This document shows positions 1-8,533 of a stretch of 64,000 nucleotides of DNA, in pieces. A program made the position numbers and the translations under genes. The notes under the pieces were generated by a model. That model was not told the origin of the DNA, made no database searches, and was given only the letters and a program-made list of their open reading frames with translations. The DNA comes from Actinomadura spongiicola (GTDB lineage: Bacteria > Actinomycetota > Actinomycetes > Streptosporangiales > Streptosporangiaceae): assembly GCF_003432485.1 (NCBI RefSeq), contig NZ_QVNQ01000004.1, positions 1 through 64,000 of the forward strand. The letters run 5' to 3'. The number at the start of each line of letters is the position of its first letter. The first letter of the stretch is position 1.

Positions 1-2
1 GC

Positions 3-120
3 GTTCGGTGGTTTTGGCGAAGGGGAAACACCCGGTCCCATTCCGAACCCGGAAGTTAAGCTCTTCAGCGCCGATGGTACTGCATGGGAGACTGTGTGGG
101 AGAGTAGGACACCGCCGGAC
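3..120 (+). rRNA. rrf: 5S ribosomal RNA, complete
   Basis: The segment shows the conserved 5S core (CCCATTCCGAACCCGGAAG near 37-55). Its ends pair to form helix I: GTTCGGTGGT at 3-12 with ACCGCCGGAC at 111-120. The length of about 118 nt matches actinobacterial 5S. The 16S and 23S genes presumably lie just before the window, so this is the distal end of an rrn operon. Confidence 0.96.
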
Positions 121-135
121 ATTTCTTACAGGGAG

Positions 136-166
136 GGCCCCGCCGTTTATCGGCGGGGCCTTTCTC
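136..166 (+). terminator. Rho-independent terminator of the rrn operon
   Basis: A perfect 10-bp GC stem (GGCCCCGCCG at 136-145 with CGGCGGGGCC at 151-160) has a TTTAT loop and is followed by TTTCTC. It starts 15 nt after the 5S 3' end, where an rrn operon terminator is expected. Confidence 0.9.
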
Positions 167-256
167 ATTTGCGACTTAGGCGACGGGACGGGTCCGCCCC
201 CCGCCGGGCGCACTATGATTCGGCGTCATGCTTCCGACCTCGGGGGGAGATCACGC

Positions 257-793
257 ATGAGTGACGTGGGCGCGGGCAAGGTGGTCGTGAACAGGGCGAT
301 GTCGCTGGACGGTTTCATCGCCGGCCGCGACCACGCGATGGACTGGATCTTCGACTACATGACCTCGGACACGGTCCCGGAGGTCATGGAGGCCACGGGT
401 GCCATGCTCATCGGCCGAGGCACGTACGAGGTCGGCAAGCGCATGTCCAAGCAGGGCCCCGAGTACGAGGGTGGAGCACAGTTCGTCCTCACCCACGAGC
501 CTCCCGCCGAGCCGGACCCTGCCGTCACGTTCCTCACCTGTGGGCTTGAGGAGGCCGTCGCCACGGCGCGCACCGCCGCGGCCGGCAAGAACCTGGAGAT
601 CCTCGGCGCCGACCTGGCCGCGCAGTGCCTGCGTCACGGGCTCGTCGACGAGATCCTCGTGTACGTCCTTCCGGTGCTTCTCGGCGATGGCGTCCGCTTC
701 TCGCCACCGAGCCTGGGAAGGATCGACCTGGAACCCTTCGACAACACCCAGGTGGGCGCTGTCACGATGCTCCGCTTCCGCGTGCGGAGGTAG
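257..793 (+). CDS. Dihydrofolate reductase / RibD C-terminal family protein
   Basis: A 178-residue single-domain protein of the RibD C-terminal/DHFR-like family. The N-terminus has the typical VVVNRAMSLDGFIAG strand-turn, followed by MLIGRGTYEVG and the late EILGADLAAQCLRHGLVDEI and YVLPVLLGDGVRF segments. Members bind NADPH, but the substrates of stand-alone bacterial members are mostly unknown, so no reaction is assigned. The ATG at 257 is chosen because GGGGAGA lies 7-8 nt upstream; the open frame continues upstream across the 5S terminator, which cannot be coding. It is the only plus-strand gene before the minus-strand xpb pair. Confidence 0.85.
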   Translation: MSDVGAGKVVVNRAMSLDGFIAGRDHAMDWIFDYMTSDTVPEVMEATGAMLIGRGTYEVGKRMSKQGPEYEGGAQFVLTHEPPAEPDPAVTFLTCGLEEAVATARTAAAGKNLEILGADLAAQCLRHGLVDEILVYVLPVLLGDGVRFSPPSLGRIDLEPFDNTQVGAVTMLRFRVRR

Positions 794-845
794 GCCCGCC
801 CCCGCTCAATGGGGTCGGCGGCGGAAGCGAGAGCGGGTGCGGTCG

Positions 846-2498
846 TCAGATTTCGTCGCCCGCGAGGACGGTGTCGGCGTCCACGATGCGGTAGGCGTAG
901 CCCTGTTCGGCGAGGAAGCGTTGGCGGTGGGCGGCGTAGTCCTGGTCGAGGGTGTCGCGGGCGACGACGGCGTAGAAGCGGGCGCCCATGCCGGACGCCT
1001 TGGGACGCAGGAGGCGGCCGAGGCGTTGGGCCTCCTCCTGGCGTGAACCGTACGCGCCGGACACCTGGACGGCGACGGACGCCTCCGGTAGGTCGATGGA
1101 GAAGTTCGCGACCTTCGACACCACCAGAACGCTGATCTCGCCTGAGCGGAACGCGTCGAAGAGCCGTTCGCGTTCGCGGATGCGGGTCTCTCCCTTGATG
1201 ACGGGAGCGTCGAGGAGGGCACCGAGCTCGTCGAGCTGGTCGATGTACTGCCCGATCACGAGGGTCTGTTCGCCTTTGTGCCGGTCGACCAGGGCCTGGA
1301 TGAGTTTGGTCTTGGTGGCGGTGGTGGCGCAGAAGCGGTACCGCTCCTCGGGTTCGGCGGTGGCGTAGGCGAGGCGTTCGGAGTCGGTGAGGGTGACGCG
1401 GACCTCGACGCAGTCGGCGGGCGCGATCCAACCCTGGGACTCCATGTCCTTCCACGGCGCGTCGTAGCGTTTCGGGCCGATGAGTGAGAACACGTCGCCT
1501 TCGCGGCCGTCCTCCCGGACGAGGGTCGCGGTGAGGCCGAGGCGGCGGCGGGCCTGGAGGTCGGCGGTCATGCGGAAGATCGGCGCGGGCAGCAGGTGGA
1601 CCTCGTCGTAGACGACGAGGCCCCAGTCGCGGGCGTCGAAGAGTTCGAGGTGCGTGTAGGCGCCCTTCCGGCGCGTCGTCATGATCTGGTAGGTGGCGAT
1701 CGTGACGGGACGGATCTCCTTCTTCGTGCCCGTGTACTCGCCGATCTCGTCCTCGGTGAGGGACGTGCGCCGGAGCAGTTCCTGCTTCCACTGGTGCGCC
1801 GACACGGTGTTGGTGACGAGGATGAGCGTGGTGGCCTCGGCACGGGCCATGGCGGCGGCGCCGACGATGGTCTTGCCCGCGCCGCACGGCAGGACGACGA
1901 CGCCGGAGCCGCCGTGCCAGAACGTCTCTGCGGCGTCGCGCTGGTAGGAGCGCAGGTGCCAGCCGTCCTCGACGAGGGAGATCGGGTGGGCCTCGCCGTC
2001 CACGTACCCGGCGAGGTCCTCGGCGGGCCAGCCGAGTTTCAGCAGGGCCTGTTTGAGCGCGCCGCGCTCGCTCGGGTGGACGGCGACGGCGTCCTCGCCG
2101 ATCCGCTCACCGATCATGCCCTTGATCTTCTTCGCGCGGAGGACCTCCTCCAGGACGGACCGGTCGGAGGAGGCGAGGACCAGGCCGTGCGCGGGATCCT
2201 TCTCCAGCCGCAGCCGCCCGTACCTGGCCATCGTGTCGGCGACGTCCACGAGCAGCGCGTGCGGGACCGGGTACCGGGAGAACCTGATCAGCGTGTCGAC
2301 GACCTGCTCGGCGTCGTGGCCGGCGGCGCGGGCGTTCCACAGCGCGAGCGGCGTCACGCGGTAGGTGTGGACGTGTTCGGGCGCCCGTTCGAGTTCCGCG
2401 AACGGCGCGATCTCCTTGCGGCAGGCGTCGGCCAGTTCGTGGTCGACCTCCAGCAGCAGCGTCTTGTCGGACTGGACGATGAGCGGACCGTCGGTCAA
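846..2498 (-). CDS. xpb: DNA repair helicase XPB
   Basis: A 550-residue SF2 helicase of the XPB/Ssl2/ERCC3 family. It has an N-terminal helicase-associated domain (about 1-170), Walker A LPCGAGKT at 203-210, motif II DEVH at 298-301, motif III LTATLVRED at 322-330 including the XPB 'RED' element, and motif VI QRLGRLLRP near the C-terminus. The family unwinds 3'-5' using ATP; bacterial XPB is linked to repair, but its physiological role is poorly known. The start used is TTG, the only start near the conserved GPLIVQSDKTLLLEVDHELA segment, preceded by GGGGG. The helicase-associated partner lies upstream on the same strand, separated by one small membrane-protein gene. Confidence 0.95.
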   Translation of the reverse strand: MTDGPLIVQSDKTLLLEVDHELADACRKEIAPFAELERAPEHVHTYRVTPLALWNARAAGHDAEQVVDTLIRFSRYPVPHALLVDVADTMARYGRLRLEKDPAHGLVLASSDRSVLEEVLRAKKIKGMIGERIGEDAVAVHPSERGALKQALLKLGWPAEDLAGYVDGEAHPISLVEDGWHLRSYQRDAAETFWHGGSGVVVLPCGAGKTIVGAAAMARAEATTLILVTNTVSAHQWKQELLRRTSLTEDEIGEYTGTKKEIRPVTIATYQIMTTRRKGAYTHLELFDARDWGLVVYDEVHLLPAPIFRMTADLQARRRLGLTATLVREDGREGDVFSLIGPKRYDAPWKDMESQGWIAPADCVEVRVTLTDSERLAYATAEPEERYRFCATTATKTKLIQALVDRHKGEQTLVIGQYIDQLDELGALLDAPVIKGETRIRERERLFDAFRSGEISVLVVSKVANFSIDLPEASVAVQVSGAYGSRQEEAQRLGRLLRPKASGMGARFYAVVARDTLDQDYAAHRQRFLAEQGYAYRIVDADTVLAGDEI

Positions 2499-2609
2499 GG
2501 CGAAAGCCCCCGTCGAGATGGGATGTTCGAGGCAGCGCGCTCGTGCACGTTACCCGAGGTGCCGGCGCGAGAGTTCAACGTCCACCACCGCGCCGTTTAT
2601 TGCCCGGGG

Positions 2610-3047
2610 TCAGACTCCGCCGGACGAGCCGTAGTCCGGCTCGGCGGTGTCGAGAATCGCGAAGATCACGAGCAGGGTGATCGCGATCACGATGGAGGCG
2701 GCGAAGATCGCCCAGCTCCAGATGGTGAGGTTCCGGGCGGAGCGCGGGTCGGTGTGGACGCGGCCGAGGGCCACCCCGGCCGTGACGATGCCGGGGATGG
2801 CGAAGATGTTGCAGCACAGCGACAGGGCGAGGGCGTTGCAGACGAGGGCGGCGATGGCGGAGCCGTTGCTCGCCGTGCCGTGCGGCACTCCCGGAGGGCC
2901 GTAGCCGTATCCGTGCGGGTCCCAGGCGCCCTGGGGGCCGCCGTACGCGCCTCCGCCGCCGTACGCGCCGCCCGGGTCCCAGCCCTGGGAGCCGCCACCG
3001 TAGGGGTCCTCCCAGCCCGACGGCGGAGCACCTCCGTATCCGCTCAT
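2610..3047 (-). CDS. DUF4190-type small membrane protein
   Basis: A 145-residue protein. Residues 1-58 are rich in Gly, Pro and Tyr (repeated YGGG, DPGG and GYGYGPP); two hydrophobic segments follow at roughly 62-88 and 108-132. This layout matches DUF4190 proteins, which are membrane-anchored with a disordered cytoplasmic head. No enzymatic motif is visible. An ATG start with GGAGGGCTC upstream is plausible. It sits between xpb and its partner gene but shares no obvious function with them. Confidence 0.75.
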   Translation of the reverse strand: MSGYGGAPPSGWEDPYGGGSQGWDPGGAYGGGGAYGGPQGAWDPHGYGYGPPGVPHGTASNGSAIAALVCNALALSLCCNIFAIPGIVTAGVALGRVHTDPRSARNLTIWSWAIFAASIVIAITLLVIFAILDTAEPDYGSSGGV

Positions 3048-3136
3048 CGGGAGCCCTCCTCACACTGTTCGCCGGACACGCTATCGGTCCGATGGGTCTC
3101 GCTTTGACCGTATGTGTGGTTCGTCGGTTCCCAGGT

Positions 3137-5527
3137 TCACGGCGTGGGGTCGTCGGTCAGTTCCGACACTCCGGTGATGCGGTGCAGCGCGAAGCGGTGG
3201 ACGGCGGCGCGGGTGGCGTCGTAGCCGGTGAGGAACCCGCCCTCGACGCGGACGGGTTGGACGATGCGGCTGGACGCCTGGCCCTGCTGGTCGAGGTAGC
3301 CGATCCAGACGCGCCCGCCGCGGTCGGCGGCGCTGCGGAGCCGCTCGATGGTGGCCATCGCGGGGGAGCGGGGCGGCTCACCGGGCGGGGCGTCCGCCCG
3401 CAGCCGGGCCTGCGCGGCGCCGTGCCTGGCCGCCTCGTCACCGGCGCGCAGCGCCCGGACCGCGGCGTCGATCATGGACGCGTCGGTGCGTTCCGCGGGC
3501 CGCAGCCGGACGATCTCGGCGGTCGGCGGCGGGTCGGCGCGCTGCGCGTCCGGGCGGGTCACGATCACGCCGCCGCCGGGGGACTCGGCGACCGGCGCGA
3601 GGCCCATGGCGCGCAGGCCGTCGAGGAGGTCGGCGCGCTGCAACGTCGACGCCAGGACGGTCGGGGCGAGGCGGTGCAGCCGCAGCGCGTCGGAGCGGCG
3701 GTCGGCGAGGATCTCGTCGAGGGTGCTGGAGGAGTCGGTCCGGACATAGGACGCGAGGGCGCCGACGCGCAACTGCCCGTGGCGGCGGGCGACGTCGTCG
3801 ATCAGGTAGGTGAGCGGCTGCGGCAGCGGCGTCGCCGAATGCCGCGTCAGCAGGCCGGTGAGGTCGGCGGCGGTCCGGCCCGCGTCCAGGGCGCGGCGGA
3901 TCGACTCGGGGGTGAAACGGTAGACGGTGGCGCCGCCGGTGGACTCGACGTCCGCGGCCAGCGCGATCTCCCGGGCGAGTTCCGGGACGAGCGGGCCGGG
4001 CGCGATCGCCGTGAGGTCCGCCTGGATGAGGATCTCCTCGACCGGGGCGGGCAGGTGCTTCTCCAGGGCGGGTTCCGGGTCGGCGCCGTTGAGCAGGTCG
4101 CGGGCGAACGGGGCGAGTTCGCCGAAGCCGGTGAAGCCGAGCGCGGCGGCCTCCCGCAGCGTCCAGCCGATGAGCCGGTCGCGGTTGGGGCCGCCGCGGC
4201 GGGGCCGCAGCCACGCGATGCGGTCGCGGAGCGCGTCCTCGGTGACGGCGCCGCGGCCCGCGTCGGCGAGGACGTCCAGTGTCGCCCGCCGGGTGGTGGA
4301 CGCGCCGCCGCGGACCATCGCCTCGCTGAGCGCGTTGATGAGCCGGTCGCGGTCGTCGCGTTCCCCGGCGAGGCCCGCGGCCCGGCCCGACTTCAGCCAG
4401 CCGTGGGCGAGTTCCGTCCAGCGGCCCGCGGCGTCGCGCATCAGCCACAGGTCGTAGGCGGGGGTCGGCAGCCATTCGCCGTCGAGGTCGCCGGTGCGGG
4501 TCAGCAGCCCGGCCGCGTACGCGACCTCCGTCAGCAGCGCCGCCTTCCACTCGGGGACGTCCAGCAGCGTGGCGGCGGCGCGCAGGTCGCGGACGGCGAG
4601 GCCGCCGCTGCGCAGCACGGGCGGCGGGTCGAGGCCCCAGCGTTCCAGCAGCTCCTCGATGAGCCGGACGGCGTTGAACGCCTCGCCCGCCGCGGCCCGG
4701 ACCACCACGTCCTCGGGACGCGGTTCGCGCTGGGCGGGGGTGAGCGGCGGCGGGTCCGCCGGGACGTCGCGGAACAGCCGCCCGCCGCGCAGGTGCAGCG
4801 CCACCTCGCGGGGCAGGGTGACGGTGCGGTCGTCCTCGGCGGCGAGGAGACCGCGGGCGAGGAGCCGCTCGATGGGGGTGGCGGCGGTGTCGATCCGGAC
4901 GGGTCGGCGCGCGTCGGAGACACGTCCGACCGGCGGGCCCCAGATCAGGTGGTCGAGGGCGGTCCGCGCCTCGGGGCCGGCGTCGTCGATCAGCGGCGCC
5001 GGGTCGCTCAACAGTTCGGCGAGCCGCTGGAGCAGGCGCGCCGAGTCGGCGAAGCCGCGCGGCGCCTCGCCGTCGAGGTCGGTGACGAGGTCGGTGAGCC
5101 GTTCGCGGGAGTATCCGGCGAACACCTCCCGGACGGGCGGGCCGAGCCCCGCCGGATGCGGCAGCGACTGCCGGACGCCGGGCGCCACGGCCGGTGCCCC
5201 GTCGCCCCAGACCAGCCCGTACCGGCGGAGCGTGCCGAGCGCGTCGTCGACCCGGTCCGGGGGCGCGTCCATCGCGGCGGCGAGCGACTCCCCGCCGGCC
5301 GGTTCGGGGTCGGCGGGGGCGGACAGGACGAGCAGCGCCTCCAGGACGGCGAGGGTGAACCGGTCGAGGCGGTCGAGGGCGCGGGACACGGCGGCGGGCG
5401 TGGTGGCGCGGGCGGCGAGTGCCGTCAGGTCGGCGGGGACGGGCGCGAGGAGTTCCGGACGCGCGGCGAGGAGCGCGCGAAGCCCGTCGTCGTCTTGCGC
5501 GCGAAGCCAGTCCGCAAACGTTTCCAT
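3137..5527 (-). CDS. Helicase-associated (XPB/Ssl2-like) domain protein
   Basis: A 796-residue protein of the actinobacterial 'helicase C-terminal/helicase-associated domain' family (Helicase_C_3). It begins METFADWLRAQDDDGLRALLAARPEL, the usual N-terminal repeat, and is Leu/Arg/Ala-rich without Walker motifs. From memory, M. tuberculosis has a homologue (Rv0862c) beside xpb (Rv0861c). The ATG at 5527 is preferred over an upstream TTG at 5539 because GAGGAA lies 5-6 nt before it. The pairing suggests it helps XPB in DNA repair or transcription-coupled work, but no activity can be read from the sequence. Confidence 0.8.
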   Translation of the reverse strand: METFADWLRAQDDDGLRALLAARPELLAPVPADLTALAARATTPAAVSRALDRLDRFTLAVLEALLVLSAPADPEPAGGESLAAAMDAPPDRVDDALGTLRRYGLVWGDGAPAVAPGVRQSLPHPAGLGPPVREVFAGYSRERLTDLVTDLDGEAPRGFADSARLLQRLAELLSDPAPLIDDAGPEARTALDHLIWGPPVGRVSDARRPVRIDTAATPIERLLARGLLAAEDDRTVTLPREVALHLRGGRLFRDVPADPPPLTPAQREPRPEDVVVRAAAGEAFNAVRLIEELLERWGLDPPPVLRSGGLAVRDLRAAATLLDVPEWKAALLTEVAYAAGLLTRTGDLDGEWLPTPAYDLWLMRDAAGRWTELAHGWLKSGRAAGLAGERDDRDRLINALSEAMVRGGASTTRRATLDVLADAGRGAVTEDALRDRIAWLRPRRGGPNRDRLIGWTLREAAALGFTGFGELAPFARDLLNGADPEPALEKHLPAPVEEILIQADLTAIAPGPLVPELAREIALAADVESTGGATVYRFTPESIRRALDAGRTAADLTGLLTRHSATPLPQPLTYLIDDVARRHGQLRVGALASYVRTDSSSTLDEILADRRSDALRLHRLAPTVLASTLQRADLLDGLRAMGLAPVAESPGGGVIVTRPDAQRADPPPTAEIVRLRPAERTDASMIDAAVRALRAGDEAARHGAAQARLRADAPPGEPPRSPAMATIERLRSAADRGGRVWIGYLDQQGQASSRIVQPVRVEGGFLTGYDATRAAVHRFALHRITGVSELTDDPTP

Positions 5528-5568
5528 GCCGTTCCTCAACCTTAGGTGGCGTCCATGGCGGTCGCGGG

Positions 5569-6186
5569 TCAGGGTGCCGGTGCGCGTTCCATGCGCACCA
5601 GCCCGAGACCGAGCCGCGCCCAGCCGTCCACGAACCTCTTCTCGTCGATACGGGTCGGCGGCTCGTACATCGACTCGTTCGCCAGCCAGTAGTTCACCAC
5701 CGCGCCGCCGAGGACCGCCGCGATCGCGGGCCAGTCCTCGTCGGTGCCCTCGAACTCGGGCTGCGCCGCCAGCCAGGTGGAGATCCCCTCGTACAGGGGG
5801 TTGACGATGCCCTCGCGCATCTCCGTGACCAGGTGCGGGAACTGGTCGAGGTCACGGAACAGTACCCGGATGAGGTCCTGTTCCTCGCGCATCTTCGCCA
5901 GCCCCGCCTCGCACGTCGCCCGCAGGCGGGTCTCCAACGGACGGTCCGCGTGGACGGGCGCCTGGTCGAGGACGTCGCTGATCTGCCGGCGGGTCAGGTC
6001 GATGTGCTCGCGGACGGCGGAGGCGAGGACCTCCTCCTTGGACCGGAAATGCCGGTACAGGCCGCCCGCGCCCGGTGACAGACCGGCGGCCGCCTCGATC
6101 TCCGCCACCGACGTCGCCGCGTAACCGCGCTCGGCGAACAGCCGGAGCGACTCGGCGACGATCCGCTCGCGCGTGGACATCGGCAT
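5569..6186 (-). CDS. TetR/AcrR family transcriptional regulator
   Basis: A 205-residue regulator with the TetR helix-turn-helix at about 6-55 (STRERIVAESLRLFAERGY, then TSVAEIEAAAGLSPGAGGLYRHFRSKEEVL). The C-terminal ligand domain has a WLAAQPEF segment and no recognisable effector site. Two in-frame ATGs (6186, 6180) follow AGGAG; the second has better spacing. It lies 41 bp upstream of the helicase-associated gene on the same strand and is divergent from the gene at 6483. The target is unknown. Confidence 0.88.
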   Translation of the reverse strand: MPMSTRERIVAESLRLFAERGYAATSVAEIEAAAGLSPGAGGLYRHFRSKEEVLASAVREHIDLTRRQISDVLDQAPVHADRPLETRLRATCEAGLAKMREEQDLIRVLFRDLDQFPHLVTEMREGIVNPLYEGISTWLAAQPEFEGTDEDWPAIAAVLGGAVVNYWLANESMYEPPTRIDEKRFVDGWARLGLGLVRMERAPAP

Positions 6187-6482
6187 CTGCTCCTAACCTC
6201 CAAGGGCCCCGCCCCCTCAATGGGCCCGCCGCACGGTTTCGACGCACGAAGTGAGGCGCCGGTGCCCCGTTCCGCGGGGACCGCGCCGCCTGAGCCTACC
6301 GCCGCGCCTACCAGGCGTTGCGGTTCGTCGTGCGCTGTCCGGCAGGCCGCATGTCAGGGGCCTTCGGTGACGGGACCGTGGCGTCTTCACCGTGTGTTAC
6401 GCCTCGCTTCACTCCCGGGTGCGGATAGAGTTTCGGTGCCCGCGCCCCGTCGCCGAAAGGGGCGTCGTCGGAAAGGTCGGCG

Positions 6483-6965
6483 ATGTTCGAGTCTCCGCGG
6501 AAGGCGACCGACGGGACGTTCCTGCCCGAAGACTTCGTGGTGCCCACGCTGGTGGCCGGTTCCCGGTTCCAGATCCGTCCGATCACCGTGCACGACGTGG
6601 TGAAGGACTACGGCGCCGTGATCGGCAGCCTGGACCGGCTCGCCGGGCGGTTCGGCCCCGAGTGGGGGTGGCCGGATCGGGAGTTCACCTTCGAGCAGGC
6701 CCTGATCGACGTCGCGTGGCTGCAGAAGGAGAGCCAGCTGCGGCGCTCGTTCAGCTATGTCGTGATCACCCCGGACGGGGAGCGGCAGCTCGGGCGCATC
6801 CATGTCGCCCCGTCCGACGATCCCGCCGCGGACGCCGTGGTGGTGTTCTGGGTCCGGGCCGACGAGGAGAACTCCGCCCTGGACAAGGAGCTGGAGGAGT
6901 TCGTCCGCGAGTGGGTCACGACGGCCTGGCCGTTCGACAACGTCCGCTTCCCCGGCCGGGACTAG
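6483..6965 (+). CDS. GNAT-like N-acetyltransferase family protein
   Basis: A 160-residue protein resembling the GNAT fold (RIHVAPSDDPAADAVVVFWVRADEE in the middle, conserved in actinobacterial relatives). The usual acetyl-CoA loop (Q/R-x-x-G-x-G/A) is not obvious, so activity is uncertain. The ATG at 6483 has GGAAAGG 6-7 nt upstream. A TAGAGT hexamer at 6426-6431 is a possible -10 element. The 296-bp gap to the divergent tetR gene holds no other gene. Confidence 0.6.
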   Translation: MFESPRKATDGTFLPEDFVVPTLVAGSRFQIRPITVHDVVKDYGAVIGSLDRLAGRFGPEWGWPDREFTFEQALIDVAWLQKESQLRRSFSYVVITPDGERQLGRIHVAPSDDPAADAVVVFWVRADEENSALDKELEEFVREWVTTAWPFDNVRFPGRD

Positions 6966-7222
6966 TTCGTACCGGACGCGGCTTTTGCTCCGGGTGGCGT
7001 GTTCAAGTACTGCGTTTTCCCTGGTCAGGTGGTTCGTGGGCGGGGGGTCGGGTATAGGGAGGTCACGGGCGGCCGATCCGGCACCGGGCACGCCAGATCC
7101 GGTCACTGCGGAACGGTCCCCGCGAGATAGGCCCGCGCTCTCCTACTCGGATCCCGTCGCATCGCCACTACCAGGGGAGCGCGGGTACTCGCGTGCGTTC
7201 GCACCCTTTTACCCTGGGGGAC

Positions 7223-7843
7223 GTGCGCGATCTCGCTTTCGAAGCCGTCGGCTTCGACCTCGACCTGACATTGGCCGACACCCGGGCCGGGATCGGCGCC
7301 GTGTACGCCGCCCTGGCCGCGGAGACCGGAGTTCCCATCGACACCGACCTCGTCGTGCGGCGCATCGGGCCCCCGCTGGAGGTGGAGCTGGCGTACTGGT
7401 TCCCCGCGGTCGACGTGCCCTCGATGGCCGCCCGCTACCGGGCGATCTACGCCGACATCGCGGTCCCGGCGACCGTGCTGATGCCGGGTGCCGCGGCGGC
7501 GCTGGACGCGGTGCGGCGCGGCGGTGGGCGTGTGATCGTCGTGTCGGGCAAGAACCAGGCCGACACCGAACGGACCGTCCGGTTCCTCGGCCTTGAGGTG
7601 GACGTCGTGGTCGGCGGCCTGTTCGGCGCGGACAAGGGCGCCGCGCTGCGCGAACACGCCGCGGGCGCCTACATCGGCGACCACACCGGCGACGTGGACG
7701 CGGCCCGCGCGGCGTCCGCGGTCGCCGTGGCGGTCGCGACGGGCGCGTACGACTCGGCGGCGCTCTCGGCGTACGGCGCGGACGTCGTCCTGCCGGATCT
7801 TCTGACCTTTCCCGAATGGCTCGGCGGGTTCCGGCCGTCCTGA
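7223..7843 (+). CDS. HAD-superfamily hydrolase, phosphatase-like
   Basis: About 206 residues. The HAD motif I FDLDLTLADT lies near the N-terminus, with motif II VIVVSGKNQ, motif III lysine in GADKGAAL and motif IV YIGDHTGDVDAA, so it should be a Mg-dependent phosphatase of the Gph/PGP class; the substrate is unknown. I prefer the GTG at 7223: TACCCT ends 7 nt before it, the leaderless arrangement also seen at 33008. A GTG at 7193 would add 10 residues and has GGGGAG 13 nt upstream. Confidence 0.85.
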   Translation: MRDLAFEAVGFDLDLTLADTRAGIGAVYAALAAETGVPIDTDLVVRRIGPPLEVELAYWFPAVDVPSMAARYRAIYADIAVPATVLMPGAAAALDAVRRGGGRVIVVSGKNQADTERTVRFLGLEVDVVVGGLFGADKGAALREHAAGAYIGDHTGDVDAARAASAVAVAVATGAYDSAALSAYGADVVLPDLLTFPEWLGGFRPS

Positions 7844-8001
7844 GCTGCGAATCGATATTCGGATGCCGTTGTCGGACGTCCGGGATAGCTTCTGAACGTC
7901 GACCCCGTGGGCGTCGCGAAGGGTGCCTGGTGTGTACATCGGCCCGTGGCGAGGCACTAATCTTGAGGTCGATTCAGGACGATTACCGAACGAGGTTTCC
8001 C

Positions 8002-8400
8002 GTGCCGACTGGCAAGGTCAAGTGGTACGACTCCGACAAGGGGTTCGGCTTCCTCACGCGCGATGACGGCGGTGAGGTCTTCGTGCACTCATCGGCATTG
8101 CCGGGCGGGGTCACGTCGCTCAGGCCGGGCCAGCGCATCGAGTTCGGCGTGGTCGAGGGGCGCCGCGGTCAGCAGGCCCTCCAGGTGCGGGTGCTGGAGA
8201 CGCTGCCGTCGGTGGAGAAGACCATGGCCAAGCAGCGGCGCAAGAAGCCCGACGAGATGGTCGTCATCACCGAGGACCTCATCAAGCTGCTGGACGGCAT
8301 CTCCAACACCTACCGGCGCGGCAAGCACCCGGCCCCGGCGGAGGCCAAGAAGATCGCCACCGTGCTGCGGGCCGTGGCCGACGACCTCGCGGCCTCCTGA
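8002..8400 (+). CDS. Cold-shock domain protein with C-terminal extension
   Basis: A 132-residue protein with a CSD at 1-67 including RNP1 KGFGFL and RNP2 VFVHSS, followed by a basic/helical tail (MAKQRRKKPDEMVVITEDLIKLL). Single CSDs are about 67 residues, so the tail doubles the length; long forms of this type occur in actinobacteria near xpb. It should bind single-stranded RNA or DNA. The GTG start gives VPTGKVKWYDSDKGFGF, the canonical N-terminus. The upstream open frame to 7816 is a non-coding extension. Confidence 0.92.
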   Translation: MPTGKVKWYDSDKGFGFLTRDDGGEVFVHSSALPGGVTSLRPGQRIEFGVVEGRRGQQALQVRVLETLPSVEKTMAKQRRKKPDEMVVITEDLIKLLDGISNTYRRGKHPAPAEAKKIATVLRAVADDLAAS

Positions 8401-8422
8401 CGGACGCCCCCGTCCCGGCCGC

Positions 8423-8492
8423 CCCGTCCCGAACGCCCTGTCCCGAACGCCCTGTCCCGAACGCCCTGTCCCGAACGCCCTGTCCCGAACGC
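8423..8492. repeat. Five-copy 14-bp tandem repeat
   Basis: The unit CCTGTCCCGAACGC is repeated without spacers at 8437-8450, 8451-8464, 8465-8478 and 8479-8492, with a one-base variant at 8423-8436. It lies in the 133-bp gap between the convergent cold-shock and MFS genes. It may act in the 3' UTR or simply be a slippage product. Confidence 0.9.
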
Positions 8493-8533
8493 CTGAGTCA
8501 GGTGGCCTCCGTTCCAGGTGAACCTGTCCTTCG

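Noticed and set aside
8423..8492. Possible CRISPR array
   Set aside because: The 14-bp units abut with no spacers and no cas genes are nearby.
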